From the NCBI GenBank assembly GCA_934444365.1, contig CAKSCM010000005.1, positions 1 through 64,000 on the forward strand: 64,000 nt of DNA, given 5' to 3'. The notes beneath the pieces are model-generated. The model worked only from the letters and a program-made list of their open reading frames with translations, was not told where the DNA came from and did not search any database. The DNA comes from an uncultured Eubacteriales bacterium. Its GTDB lineage: Bacteria; Bacillota; Clostridia; Oscillospirales; Acutalibacteraceae. This document shows positions 55,238 to 63,488 of this stretch, in pieces (within the stretch, counting starts at the first letter, position 1; every line of letters starts with the position of its first letter). Made by a program: the position numbers and the translations under genes.

Positions 55238-55266
55238 TTGATTTTCAACAGATGATGATGTAAACT
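55238..55266 (+). promoter_or_regulatory. promoter of manA
   Basis: TTGATT (55238-55243), 17-nt spacer, TAAACT (55261-55266). Confidence 0.6.
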
Positions 55267-55287
55267 TTTATTCGGAATTTATTTAAT

Positions 55288-55307
55288 TCGTGATTTTAAA
55301 ATCACGA
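55288..55307. promoter_or_regulatory. 20-bp perfect palindrome upstream of manA
   Basis: Symmetric TCGTGATTTT followed by its exact complement, about 15-35 nt after the expected start site of manA. GTGA-N8-TCAC is CRP/FNR-like in shape but not a match to either spacing. Confidence 0.55.
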
Positions 55308-55396
55308 GTGTCACCAACAGCCCCTATTACAGGACAATTCCGGCATACAAAATCTAAAACGCAAATACAAGCCTCAAAAAAGGAGATTTTTATAAA

Positions 55397-56344
55397 ATGG
55401 AAAAGGTAAAACCGTATATTTTAAAGCTTGAGCCTGCCTTTAAGGATTACATCTGGGGCGGCCGGCGGCTTATCGAGGAATACAAAATGGACTGTAATTC
55501 GGAGCGTTTATCCGAGGCGTGGGTACTCTCCTGCCACAAGGACGGCCCGTCGACCGTTAAAAACGGCTCGCTTTGCGGAAAAACCCTTGAAGAGGCAATA
55601 AGCTCATTTTCCGGCAAACCCTGCGGAGAGCGCTGCGATAAATTTGATTTTTTCCCCGTGCTTATAAAGCTTATCGATGCGAAGCGCGACCTGTCGATCC
55701 AGGTCCACCCCGACGATAATTACGCCGCAAAGCACGAGGGCGGTTACGGTAAAACCGAAATGTGGTACGTGGTCGACTGCGATGAGGGCGCGTCGATTTA
55801 CTATGGCTTTAAAAAAGAGATTTCCAAAGAGGATTTTCGCCGCTCGATTGAAGAAAACACCCTGACCGATCTTCTTAAAAGGATCGAAGTCAAAAAGGGC
55901 GACTGCTTCTTTATTCCGGCAGGTACGGTCCACGCAATAGGCGCCGGAATGCTTATTGCGGAAATTCAGCAGAGCTCGAATTCGACCTATCGTGTATACG
56001 ATTACGGCCGTATCGGCACCGACGGAAAACCGCGCGAGTTACACATTGAAAAGGCTTTGGATGTAGCCGTAACCGCTCCGGCAAAGGCTCACGATTACGA
56101 AAACGGCGATATTCTTGCCGATTGTCAGTACTTTAAGGCCGAAAAGAAAAATGTCGGCGGACAATTCGACTTTGTCGCCGACGGCACATCATTTGTCGCC
56201 GTGCTTGCCGTCGAGGGAAAGGGAAATATATCCGGCGGCGGAGAATCCCTTTCGTTTTCGGCAGGCGACTGCTTCTTTGTTCCGGCAAAAACGGGCGAAT
56301 GCAGAATAACCGGCGAGGCCGTTTGCATTTTTGTTACGGTGTAA
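55397..56344 (+). CDS. manA: mannose-6-phosphate isomerase, class I
   Basis: A 315-residue cupin zinc enzyme interconverting mannose-6-P and fructose-6-P. Motifs: EPAFKDYIWGGRRL near 13, SIQVHPDDNYA near 97-107 (zinc ligands), KTEMWYV near 116, PAGTVHAIG near 174 and YRVYDYGR near 196. The short length fits the Firmicutes type. AAAGGAG lies about 11 nt before the ATG. Confidence 0.95.
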   Translation: MEKVKPYILKLEPAFKDYIWGGRRLIEEYKMDCNSERLSEAWVLSCHKDGPSTVKNGSLCGKTLEEAISSFSGKPCGERCDKFDFFPVLIKLIDAKRDLSIQVHPDDNYAAKHEGGYGKTEMWYVVDCDEGASIYYGFKKEISKEDFRRSIEENTLTDLLKRIEVKKGDCFFIPAGTVHAIGAGMLIAEIQQSSNSTYRVYDYGRIGTDGKPRELHIEKALDVAVTAPAKAHDYENGDILADCQYFKAEKKNVGGQFDFVADGTSFVAVLAVEGKGNISGGGESLSFSAGDCFFVPAKTGECRITGEAVCIFVTV

Positions 56345-56480
56345 ATATTTCGATTTTTTTCGCTGCTTGGGCACAAAATAAGTATTTTGCCGGCAGGTAC
56401 ACTCACACGAAAAAGAGTTTTTCAGCCAAAATGCGAAATACCGCAACAAAGCCGTAAGTAAAAGGAGATTTAAATTTTAA

Positions 56481-56981
56481 ATGCTTAATATAGTTCTTGT
56501 TGAACCGGAAATTCCGCAAAATACGGGGAACATAGCCAGAACATGCGCCGCAACCGGCTCGCGGCTTCATATAGTAAAGCCGATGGGCTTTGAAATAGAC
56601 GACAAAAAGCTAAAGCGCGCCGGACTTGATTACTGGTATCTGCTGGACATTACATATTATGAAAATTTACGGGATTTTCTGAATAAAAATCCCCACAGCG
56701 ATAAGTTCCACTTTTTCACCACCAAGGCCGAAAAAAACCATTGCGACGCACATTATTCCGACGGCGATTATCTCATATTCGGCAAGGAGACCGCCGGTCT
56801 GCCCGAGAGCCTTATATCCGACAACTACGATCGGTGCGTAAGACTGCCGATGCGGGACGAGGCAAGGAGCCTTAATCTTTCAAACACGGTGGCCGTCGGC
56901 GTTTATGAGGCCTTAAGGCAGATAGGCTTCGACGGACTTTGCGAAAGCGGACATCTGACCGGCCGGCAGGACAGCTATTAA
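56481..56981 (+). CDS. trmL: tRNA (cytidine/uridine-34 2'-O)-methyltransferase TrmL
   Basis: A 166-residue SPOUT methyltransferase that methylates the wobble ribose of tRNA-Leu isoacceptors. N-terminal VLVEPEIPQNTGNIARTCAA, knot motifs LIFGKETAGLPE near 95 and RSLNLSNTVAVGVYEALRQ near 130. AAGGAG lies upstream. The window has two tRNA-Leu genes as possible substrates. Confidence 0.95.
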   Translation: MLNIVLVEPEIPQNTGNIARTCAATGSRLHIVKPMGFEIDDKKLKRAGLDYWYLLDITYYENLRDFLNKNPHSDKFHFFTTKAEKNHCDAHYSDGDYLIFGKETAGLPESLISDNYDRCVRLPMRDEARSLNLSNTVAVGVYEALRQIGFDGLCESGHLTGRQDSY

Positions 56982-57348
56982 TAATTAACGCAAAATCAAA
57001 CGGTTTAAATAGCCGGCGGATATTTGGGATTTTTTAAAAAAGGCCGTTAGTGCGAAAGCAGCCTTCTCCGGCAAAAGATTTTTTACGGAATAAACGAAAA
57101 AATACGTTAACCCAAAACCGCAAATTAAACCTATCCGCCACCGGCCGAAAAATAAATTTCCGGTATAAACGTGAATTTTCCCCCCGAAAATCGATAAAAC
57201 CGTAAAACACCGGTTGGCGGCTTAAAAGTCCCCGTCAGGCAGTGTTTTTCTTACCTTTACGGCAGGATTCCGCAAGTGCTTTTCTCCTTTAAATATTCTC
57301 GCAAATAAACGGCGAAAAAATTAAAATGAAAAGTCAAGAAAAAAATAC
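56982..57348. other. gene-free interval before tRNA-His
   Basis: No gene, terminator or repeat with clear form was seen in these 367 bp; short runs of A and T are common. Confidence 0.4.
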
Positions 57349-57376
57349 TTGATATTTATAAAAATTATGTTATAAT
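57349..57376 (+). promoter_or_regulatory. promoter of tRNA-His
   Basis: TTGATA (57349-57354), 16-nt spacer ending TATGT, TATAAT (57371-57376). Confidence 0.7.
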
Positions 57377-57430
57377 ATCATCTGTCGCCGGTTTTCGTCA
57401 AAGTTTATCCGGTGCGAAAATAACATATAC

Positions 57431-57508
57431 GGTGGATATAGTTCAGTTGGTTAGAGCGTCAGTTTGTGGCACTGAATGTCGTGGGTTCGAGTCCCACTAT
57501 CCACCCCA
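57431..57508 (+). tRNA. tRNA-His (anticodon GTG)
   Basis: 78 nt including G-1 and the encoded CCA. Acceptor GTGGATA/TATCCAC, C73, anticodon arm TCAGT-TTGTGGC-ACTGA giving GTG, T-arm GTGGG-TTCGAGT-CCCAC. Confidence 0.96.
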
Positions 57509-57510
57509 AG

Positions 57511-57541
57511 AATCCCGTCCGCTTTAGTGAACGGGATTTTT
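57511..57541 (+). terminator. terminator of tRNA-His
   Basis: AATCCCGT (57511-57518) pairs with ACGGGATT (57531-57538), then TTTT. Confidence 0.85.
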
Positions 57542-57567
57542 ACTTATTACTTATTACTTATTACTTT
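57540..57567 (+). repeat. TTACTTA heptamer tandem repeat
   Basis: Three exact copies and one variant copy of TTACTTA. An inverted ATAAGTAATA follows at about 57622, giving a small MITE-like layout. Confidence 0.7.
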
Positions 57568-57887
57568 TTACCTGTTCACTCTTGTTTTTAAAAATAATCG
57601 ACAACGGCATTTTGATGAGGGATAAGTAATAGGTGCAGCGAAAAAGTTGTAATATAAAAACGAATACCGCGCGAAGAATGAGGCTTTACCCCTTTCCCCT
57701 TTATCGCATACAGCTTTTTTGGGAACAATAAAAATATATCCATGCAGATTTTTCGTTTTTTTGTAAAAATAAAATAATAGACGGCCTTTAAAGCCTTATA
57801 CTTATAAAAAAGCTTTTCCCGATTTTAAAAAATCACCCCTTTAGCCTATTTTTTGAATCTGATTCCAACCAAAACACAGGAGGAAAA
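57568..57887. other. gene-free interval after tRNA-His
   Basis: Besides the inverted copy of the heptamer near 57622, no gene or RNA is seen in these 320 bp. A ribosome site (AGGAGG) for the PAP2 gene lies at its end. Confidence 0.4.
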
Positions 57888-58436
57888 ATGCTCGAAGCGA
57901 TACAAGCCTTTGATTGGACAGTGCTGCACCGACTTTATGAAACCCTGTCGTGCGGATTTCTGGATTTTTTAATGCCGAAGATTACAGCCCTCGGAAACTG
58001 GGGAATTATCTGGATTATTGCCGCCGCAGCCCTTATAATATCGAAAAAATACCGCAAATACGGGATTGTTATGCTTATAGCCCTGCTTGCAGGCCTGATT
58101 ACAGGCAATCTTTGTCTTAAAAATCTCGTTGCACGTCAGCGCCCGTGCTGGGTAGAAAATATTCCTCTGCTTATTTCCAATCCCACCGATTATTCCTTCC
58201 CGTCGGGGCATACCCTCTCATCGGTCATCGGCGCTTATGTGCTCACGTCGGCCAACCGCAAATTCGGCTTTGCCGCAATTCCCCTGGCAGTCCTAATCAT
58301 TTTTTCCAGACTTTATCTTTACGTACATTTCCCGACCGATATAATAGCCTCGGTAATAATCGGTATAATAATAGGCTTTTTTAGCATTTTCGCTTTAAAA
58401 AAGCTTGAAAAACAAAAAGCGGCTGCGAATTTATAA
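57888..58436 (+). CDS. PAP2-family membrane phosphatase
   Basis: A 182-residue integral membrane protein with about five helices and the three PAP2 blocks: KNLVARQRP near 79-87, PSGHTLS near 105-111, and SRLYLYVHFPTD near 143-154. Such enzymes dephosphorylate undecaprenyl pyrophosphate (BcrC-like) or phosphatidic acid at the outer membrane face. Strong AGGAGG before the ATG. It is followed by the Tam-like gene after 35 bp. Confidence 0.9.
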   Translation: MLEAIQAFDWTVLHRLYETLSCGFLDFLMPKITALGNWGIIWIIAAAALIISKKYRKYGIVMLIALLAGLITGNLCLKNLVARQRPCWVENIPLLISNPTDYSFPSGHTLSSVIGAYVLTSANRKFGFAAIPLAVLIIFSRLYLYVHFPTDIIASVIIGIIIGFFSIFALKKLEKQKAAANL

Positions 58437-58471
58437 ACGTGTTTAAAAACTTTTAAAGGAGTGTTTTTTAA

Positions 58472-59239
58472 ATGAGCAGTTGGGATCCGGACAAATACAT
58501 GAAATTCGGCAACGAGAGGGGACTTCCCTCGAGCGATCTTATAAACAGCCTGTCAGATATATCGCCCGAAAGGATACTGGATATCGGCTGTGGGCCGGGC
58601 AACAGCACCAAAAAGCTGGCCGAGCGCTTTAAAAACGCCGAGATTATAGGCATAGACTCTTCCGCCGAGATGCTTTTAAAAGCCGAAAAGGCGCTTCCCG
58701 GTGCAAAATTCATGAAATGCAATGTACCGGACGGCTTTTGCGATATTCCCGGGAAATTCGATCTTATATTTTCCAACGCCTGCATACACTGGATACCGGA
58801 TCATCCGACGCTTTTGCAAGCGGTTTTCAATAAGCTTAATTCAGGCGGCATACTTGCCGTACAGATACCGCTCACCGACAGAGCTTTGTTCTACCGTATT
58901 CTAAACCGGCTTGTAAACACCGAAAAATGGCAAAAGCTAAGTAATATCGAAAACTTCCACTCGCTCAAACCCGAGGAATATTATGACGAGCTTTCGGCTT
59001 TGTCGGGCAATTTCCGCATATGGGAAACGGTCTATTACCATACTGTCGCCTCGGCCGATGAGGTTGTCGACTGGTATAAGGGAAGCGGCTTAAGGCCATA
59101 CCTCGAGGCTTTGTCCGACGGCGAAAAAAACGAATTTTTAAGTGGGCTTACTTCGGCCGTAGACGAAAATTTAACCGCGCAAAAGGATGGCAGGATAATA
59201 CTTAAAATGCCTCGACTTTTCTTTACGGCCGTGAAATAA
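58472..59239 (+). CDS. tam: trans-aconitate 2-methyltransferase-like SAM methyltransferase
   Basis: A 255-residue class I methyltransferase beginning SSWDPDKYMKFGNERGLP. It has motif I ILDIGCGPGNSTKKLAE near 34-50, GIDSSAEML near 60, and IFSNACIHWIPDHPTLL near 100, which strongly match Tam. It would methylate trans-aconitate, a stray product of aconitase. AAAGGAG lies 10 nt before the ATG. It is probably co-transcribed with the PAP2 gene. Confidence 0.85.
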   Translation: MSSWDPDKYMKFGNERGLPSSDLINSLSDISPERILDIGCGPGNSTKKLAERFKNAEIIGIDSSAEMLLKAEKALPGAKFMKCNVPDGFCDIPGKFDLIFSNACIHWIPDHPTLLQAVFNKLNSGGILAVQIPLTDRALFYRILNRLVNTEKWQKLSNIENFHSLKPEEYYDELSALSGNFRIWETVYYHTVASADEVVDWYKGSGLRPYLEALSDGEKNEFLSGLTSAVDENLTAQKDGRIILKMPRLFFTAVK

Positions 59240-59286
59240 TCCTGCTCTCCGCAACCGAACCCTGCGTAATAAACGCATCTTTACCA

Positions 59287-59315
59287 TTGACGCCGTGACA
59301 CGCCGCTGATATAAT
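59287..59315 (+). promoter_or_regulatory. promoter of the SPFH gene
   Basis: TTGACG (59287-59292), 17-nt spacer ending CTGA, TATAAT (59310-59315). Confidence 0.75.
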
Positions 59316-59376
59316 AAACATGTGTTCGCGGCGCGTAACACCGGGCAAAAAAACGATTTTAAAGGAGAACGACAAT

Positions 59377-60342
59377 ATGGAATATTTTTTGATCGCACTT
59401 GCAGTTTTACTTTTCATTATTATTGTTACCAACATCCGCATTGTCCCTCAGGCAACCGAATATGTTATTGAATTCCTCGGCAAATACCGCAAAACGTGGA
59501 GTGCCGGTATTCACGTCAAGATTCCTTTTATCGAGCGCATAGCAAAAAAGCTTACCCTTAAAGAGCAGGTTCTCGATTCACCGCCCCAGCCGGTTATAAC
59601 CAAGGATAACGTTACAATGCAAATAGATACCGTTGTATTCTTTCGCATTTTTGACGCCAAGCTGTATGCATACGGTGCCGTTAATCCTATTTCCGCTTTG
59701 GAAAATCTTGCAGCCACGACCCTCAGAAACATCGTCGGCGAATTAGAGCTCGACGGCACCCTCACCTCAAGAGACACCATAAACGGCAAGATGACCTCCA
59801 TTTTAGACGAAGCCACCGACCAATGGGGTATAAAGGTCAACCGCGTTGAGCTCAAAAACATCATCCCTCCCAAGGAAATTCAAAACGCCATGGAAAAACA
59901 GATGAAGGCCGAGCGCGACCGCCGTCAGACCCTTTTGGAGGCAGAAGGTCATAAAGCCGCCGCCATTACCCGTGCCGAGGGCGACAAGAGGGCCATGGTT
60001 CTCGCGGCCGAGGGTGAAAGAGACGCCAAAATAGCCCGTGCCGAGGGTGAGGCAAAGGCTTTGCTGCTTTCGAAGGAGGCCGAAGCCAAGGGCCTCGAAA
60101 TGATTAAAAATGCCGCACCGAACGCCGCCGTGCTCGAGCTTAAAAAATACGATTCGCTTGTACAGGTAGCCAACGGACAGGCGGCAAAAATAATCATTCC
60201 GACCGATGCCGTAAATGCCGTAAAAAGCAACGTTTTATTCTCTGAAACGGCCGGTATAGGCGACACGACCTCTCCCCTGCCCAAAAGAGAGCAGCCGGCA
60301 AAAAAAGATCCCTGCTGCGAGCGCTTTGAAAACGACAGATAA
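59377..60342 (+). CDS. SPFH/band 7 membrane protein (paraslipin/QmcA-like)
   Basis: A 321-residue protein with one N-terminal membrane helix (about 3-22) and an SPFH domain (about 25-190): VPQATEYVIEFLGKYRKTW, SPPQPVITKDNVTMQIDTV, AATTLRNIVGELELD. A long coiled coil rich in Ala/Glu/Lys follows (about 190-270), then a short polar tail. The family forms membrane microdomain scaffolds and often aids protease control. ATG 59377 has AAAGGAG upstream. No NfeD partner is adjacent. Confidence 0.92.
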   Translation: MEYFLIALAVLLFIIIVTNIRIVPQATEYVIEFLGKYRKTWSAGIHVKIPFIERIAKKLTLKEQVLDSPPQPVITKDNVTMQIDTVVFFRIFDAKLYAYGAVNPISALENLAATTLRNIVGELELDGTLTSRDTINGKMTSILDEATDQWGIKVNRVELKNIIPPKEIQNAMEKQMKAERDRRQTLLEAEGHKAAAITRAEGDKRAMVLAAEGERDAKIARAEGEAKALLLSKEAEAKGLEMIKNAAPNAAVLELKKYDSLVQVANGQAAKIIIPTDAVNAVKSNVLFSETAGIGDTTSPLPKREQPAKKDPCCERFENDR

Positions 60343-60387
60343 AAACCACGGTATAATAAAAGCCCGTAAATAAACAGATAAATAATA

Positions 60388-60441
60388 AAAGACCGGCGTT
60401 TCGGGGGTAAAATTTACATCCCCGTAATACCGGCCTTTTTT
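60388..60441 (+). terminator. terminator of the SPFH gene
   Basis: Nested arms: AAAAGACCGG with CCGGCCTTTT, and CGGGG with CCCCG inside, then six Ts. Confidence 0.75.
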
Positions 60442-60456
60442 GATTTAAAATACTTG

Positions 60457-60539
60457 TGTTGTACCGAATAGGGACGAACCGCCTGAAAAGATGTATTTTT
60501 TCAGGTGCAACAATAGTGTTGTCCCTACGCAGTGCAACA
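60457..60539. repeat. 83-bp imperfect inverted repeat (MITE-like)
   Basis: Outer arms of 19 bp (TGTTGTACCGAATAGGGAC and the reverse of GTCCCTACGCAGTGCAACA) match at 14 of 19. Inner arms CCTGAAAA/TTTTCAGG close the loop. It lies between converging SPFH and rbsK genes. Parts recur at 18918-18955. Confidence 0.6.
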
Positions 60540-60550
60540 TTCGGCTAAAA

Positions 60551-61483
60551 TCAGTACTCCACACCGTAATAATCCGAAAGAAGCTTTACAGCCTCAGCGC
60601 GATTTGGCATAGCCGGCGCCGCACCGCGCCTTGTTACCGATATCGACGCCACACAATTGGCGAATTTAAGCGCCGTTTCAATATCCTTCCCCTCGGCCAT
60701 GGCCACCGTAAAGCCGCCGTTGAAGGCATCTCCGGCGCCGGTTGTGTCAACCGGCTTTAAATCGGTCGTGGGGACAATTCCGCTTTTTGTATCCGTACTG
60801 TAAAAAACACCCCGCTTGCCGAGCGTTATAATAACGTTTTTTACCCCCATTTTCTTAAATTCGAGGGCGGCAAGGCCGGCACTTTTCTCATCTTTTACAG
60901 GGATACCGGTAAAAAACTCGGCCTCGGTCTCGTTCGGAGTAATGTAATCGACCCCGTAAAACAACTCTTCCGGAACGCTCTGAAAGGGCGCGGGATTCAG
61001 AACAAACCGCTTCCCGTATTTGTTTGCGAGCCTTTTTGCCTCAAGTACCGACTCTATACTGGTTTCCAGCTGGCAAAGCACGGCATCGCAACCGGCAAAC
61101 TCATTCTCGGCCAAACGCACCTCGTCGGCGGTTATCGCTTCGTTTGCGCCCTTTATAACGACAATCCGGTTGTGTCCGGAGGAATCCACCTCAATAAGAG
61201 CACTGCCGGTTTTTTCGGTTTCGGACTCCGAGATATACCGTACTGTCATGCCCTCGTCCCTGTAATGCTTTTTTAGAATATCACTTAAAACGTCGCGCCC
61301 CCATTTTGAAATCATTATTACCTCGCCGCCCGAGCGCGCTGCGGCGGTCGCCTGATTGTTGCCCTTACCTCCGGGGCCCATATTAAGTGAGTTTCCGAGG
61401 GTGGTTTCCCCCTCCACCGGAAAATGCGGAGTATAGGCCGTAATATCGACTATGAGACTGCCGACCACTACTATTTTGCTCAA
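60551..61483 (-). CDS. rbsK: ribokinase
   Basis: A 310-residue PfkB-family kinase making ribose-5-phosphate. Motifs: VVVGSLIVDITAYTPHFP near 5-22, MGPGGKGNNQATAAARSG near 35-52, TPNETEAEFFTG near 180, and the catalytic DTTGAGDAFNGGFT near 245. The start is TTG at 61483, 6 nt after AGGTG, giving the common MSKIVVVGS-type N-terminus. A GTG lies at 61492. With deoC upstream it fits pentose salvage. Confidence 0.92.
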   Translation of the reverse strand: MSKIVVVGSLIVDITAYTPHFPVEGETTLGNSLNMGPGGKGNNQATAAARSGGEVIMISKWGRDVLSDILKKHYRDEGMTVRYISESETEKTGSALIEVDSSGHNRIVVIKGANEAITADEVRLAENEFAGCDAVLCQLETSIESVLEAKRLANKYGKRFVLNPAPFQSVPEELFYGVDYITPNETEAEFFTGIPVKDEKSAGLAALEFKKMGVKNVIITLGKRGVFYSTDTKSGIVPTTDLKPVDTTGAGDAFNGGFTVAMAEGKDIETALKFANCVASISVTRRGAAPAMPNRAEAVKLLSDYYGVEY

Positions 61484-61662
61484 CCTGAACACCTGCTTTC
61501 CTCACACTCGGCCGAGTTGATAATTTTTCGCGGCACATGCAGTGATATTTTATTCATTTAAGACATTCCCTGCCGGCGCGAAATTTTATTTTTTAATGAG
61601 TATAACGTGGCACTATATTTTATGAGCTTTTTAAAACAGACAAAGCCGCCTGTTTGTGCGGT

Positions 61663-62316
61663 TTATTCTACGGCGCCCTCCATTATTGCGGCGCCGGATG
61701 AGGTTCCGAGCCTCTGTGCACCGGCCTCTATGAGCGCTTTTGCGTCCTCATAGGTCTTTATGCCGGCCGAGGCCTTTATGTTCACATCGCCGGTTAAATT
61801 TTCTTTCATAACCGATACGGCATGAACCGTAGCAACCCCCGTACCGAATCCGGTGCAGGTCTTTACAAAATCGGCTCCGGCCTCGCACGAAAGCCGCGTC
61901 GCCCTTGCGATTTCCTCATCTTCAAGCAGTCCGGATTCGATTATAACCTTTACGGTCTTCCCATTTGCCGCCTTTACAACCGCCGATATATCCTCGCGGA
62001 CAAAATCGTCCTTTTTGCTTTTAAGAGCGCCGACATTTATAACCATATCGAATTCGTCGCAACCGTCCTTTAAGGCAAGTTCGGTTTCGAAAACCTTGGT
62101 TTCGGTCCTGTTTTGCCCGAGAGGAAAGCCAATAACGGTACAAACCTTAACATCGCTGCCCTCAAGCTCTTTTTTTGCAAGCCGGACATTAATCGGATTT
62201 ATGCAAACGCTTGCAAAATCGTTTTTCTTAGCCTCGTCGCAAAGCCGTATTATATCGGCCTCGGTAGCATCCGGTTTCAAATTGGTGTGATCAATGTACT
62301 TATTAATGGGTTTCAT
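61663..62316 (-). CDS. deoC: deoxyribose-phosphate aldolase
   Basis: A 217-residue class I aldolase splitting deoxyribose-5-phosphate. KYIDHTNLKPDAT at the N-terminus, DMVINVGALKS near 91, the Schiff-base Lys segments DFVKTCTGF near 148 and VNIKASAGIKT near 178. ATG 62316 has AAAGGAT upstream. A TATAAT (minus, about 62404) may be its -10 box. Confidence 0.95.
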   Translation of the reverse strand: MKPINKYIDHTNLKPDATEADIIRLCDEAKKNDFASVCINPINVRLAKKELEGSDVKVCTVIGFPLGQNRTETKVFETELALKDGCDEFDMVINVGALKSKKDDFVREDISAVVKAANGKTVKVIIESGLLEDEEIARATRLSCEAGADFVKTCTGFGTGVATVHAVSVMKENLTGDVNIKASAGIKTYEDAKALIEAGAQRLGTSSGAAIMEGAVE

Positions 62317-62816
62317 AGTGTTTATCCTTTCTTTTGTTTCCGGCAACGGCAAACCGGCAAGGTAAAAACAGCCCTCCTGACAAAAGCCAAACCAAAGTCT
62401 TAATTATACAGCGGCCGTTTTTATCAAATGACCAAACATCAGGCAGACAAAAATCAATCGCCCGAACCATCAAGTCGTTACGATAATTCACCCGGAAACA
62501 ACATTCAAAACTACAAACATTATACCATTACTTTAATAATCCGCAAGTACAATGCGTAATTTATAAAGCCATATTGCCAAATCATAAAAACAGTCGCGGT
62601 GCCGACATTTAAGTACATCAACACCCTTTTAAAATTATATACCCTTTCACAACCGAATAAAAGTATATTATACTTTACAAAAGCTGCAACCGTGGCACAA
62701 AGGCGAATATTCCCATCCATGCAGATAAAAAAGCAAAAAGTCCTAACAATTACTGCCCGGTAAAAGCTTTGGTTTTTAAATGCTTAAAAAATGTAAAAAT
62801 AAAAAACACCAAAAAC

Positions 62817-62849
62817 AAACGACGATTCTCTCATCGAAAACCGTCGTTT
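62817..62849 (-). terminator. terminator of tRNA-Leu(TAG)
   Basis: On the minus strand: AAACGACG ... CGTCGTTT with inner TTC/GAA pairs, followed by TGTTTTTGG. Confidence 0.82.
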
Positions 62850-62851
62850 AT

Positions 62852-62934
62852 TGGTGCGGGTAAAGGGACTTGAACCCATAAGCCGAAGCACCGGCTCCTA
62901 AGACCGGCGTGTTTGCCAATTTCACCATACCCGC
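62852..62934 (-). tRNA. tRNA-Leu (anticodon TAG)
   Basis: 83 nt, class II, CCA encoded. Acceptor GCGGGTA/TACCCGC, anticodon arm CCGGT-CTTAGGA-GCCGG giving TAG, long variable arm TGCTTCGGCT. Confidence 0.94.
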
Positions 62935-63086
62935 CAATTTTTTCAAAAAAATCATGAGACGCCGGGCACCTTTTCGTCGCCTCTTTTTGCCTTTTGGCTT
63001 AGGGACCTATACGGTCCGCCCGTTGCCACGTTGCGCTTTGCTATGCTTTAAATATTTTTAAATGCAAATACAATTAAAAATACAAC
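62935..63086 (-). other. structured-looking spacer between secG and tRNA-Leu
   Basis: About 150 nt that on the minus strand can form GGACC-GTATA-GGTCC, GCC-AAAA-GGC and a GAGGCG...CGTCTC stem. It may be the pre-tRNA leader or a small RNA; no known family was recognised. Confidence 0.35.
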
Positions 63087-63118
63087 AAGAAGCAGACGCA
63101 AAACTGCCCCTGCTTCTT
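63087..63118 (-). terminator. hairpin after secG
   Basis: Perfect 9-bp stem AAGAAGCAG/CTGCTTCTT with a 14-nt loop, then a T-rich run (GTTGTATTTTT) on the minus strand. Confidence 0.65.
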
Positions 63119-63131
63119 AAAGCGCGAAAAA

Positions 63132-63380
63132 CTATCTGAGCCAAAGTATCAGGTTGACCGCAACGGCAAGAATACCGAAAAATATTGCAAGATACTTTGT
63201 GTAGCTTCTGAGTCTGTTTGACAGCTTATGAGCCTGATTCTTAGACAAAAATGTTTCGGCTCCGCCGCCTATTGCTCCTGCAATACCGGTCCTGCGACCC
63301 TCCTGAAGAAGAACGACTATAGTTATTACCAAAGCTACCACGAGCAGTATTGCTCCGAGGACTATCTCATACCATGCCAA
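63132..63380 (-). CDS. secG: preprotein translocase subunit SecG
   Basis: An 82-residue membrane protein with two helices (about 4-26 and 58-78) flanking a glycine-rich loop (GIAGAIGGGAETFLSK). It assists SecYEG translocation. The start is TTG at 63380, 9 nt after GGAGG, giving MAWYEIVLG. Normal length. Confidence 0.92.
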   Translation of the reverse strand: MAWYEIVLGAILLVVALVITIVVLLQEGRRTGIAGAIGGGAETFLSKNQAHKLSNRLRSYTKYLAIFFGILAVAVNLILWLR

Positions 63381-63420
63381 TTCAATGCACCTCCAAAACA
63401 GTTTGCACACGTTGTTTTTT

Positions 63421-63449
63421 ATAATACCACAGCCTGGCCGGCTTTGCAA
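63421..63449 (-). promoter_or_regulatory. promoter of secG
   Basis: On the minus strand: TTGCAA (63444-63449), 17-nt spacer ending TGTGG, TATTAT (63421-63426). Confidence 0.72.
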
Positions 63450-63488
63450 GTATTTTCTTTATTTAAAGTCTATTATTTTATTCTAAGG

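Noticed and set aside
62935..63086. tmRNA or SRP RNA near secG
   Set aside because: No tRNA-like domain, tag frame or SRP GGAA/GNRA core could be found in the spacer.
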